NCBI GenBank assembly: GCA_044234005.1
Contig: JBIIJE010000148.1
Span: 1-5,793, forward strand
DNA from: OLB11 sp044234005
Lineage (GTDB): Bacteria; Bacteroidota; Bacteroidia; Chitinophagales; Chitinophagaceae
Direction of reading: 5' to 3'
Length of the DNA stretch: 5,793 nt
Within the stretch, counting starts at the first letter, position 1. The number at the start of each line of letters is the position of its first letter. The notes under the pieces are model-generated. The model had not been told where the DNA came from. It made no database searches and saw nothing but the letters and a program-made list of their open reading frames with translations. Of this stretch, positions 5,780 through 5,793 are shown one piece after another. The position numbers were made by a program, and so were the translations under genes.

Positions 5780-5793
5780 GGGTAATTTTTCTG

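Overview
The window looks like AT-rich chromosomal DNA from a member of the Bacteroidota. Four things point there: a large TonB-dependent outer-membrane receptor, a decayed fragment resembling the C-terminal tail of Bacteroidota surface proteins, A-rich stretches rather than Shine-Dalgarno sites before the start codons, and a TAnnTTTG-like promoter element before rpsO. I cannot place it below phylum with confidence.

Layout. Positions 1-1780 (+) hold the C-terminal 592 residues of a TonB-dependent receptor whose N-terminus lies outside the window. Positions 1781-2450 contain no intact gene. They hold unrecognised broken frames, an imperfect inverted repeat (1880-1954), and a decayed minus-strand fragment (2091-2381) that resembles the dockerin-like tail of a secreted or surface protein and has an internal TAG. 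The rest is on the minus strand, read from right to left: rpsO (ribosomal protein S15, 5462-5734), pnp (polynucleotide phosphorylase, 3085-5220), a doubtful 40-codon frame (2912-3034), and a 65-residue cold-shock-domain protein (2504-2701). Strong intrinsic terminators follow rpsO (5414-5458), pnp (3035-3064) and the cold-shock gene (2451-2488), so each probably forms its own main transcript.

How the genes relate. rpsO-pnp is a widely conserved bacterial gene pair linking ribosome assembly with RNA turnover. A cold-shock RNA-binding protein next to it fits an RNA-metabolism neighbourhood, although the terminators argue against one simple operon. The rpsO-pnp spacer contains a series of inverted repeats, including two abutting ones 33 bases before the pnp start. 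They are candidates for a pnp leader control element.

I found no CRISPR array, intact mobile element, tRNA, rRNA or convincing new defence system. The most interesting points are the decayed surface-protein tail, the pnp leader structures, and the cold-shock protein's loss of the usual aromatic pair on its first strand.
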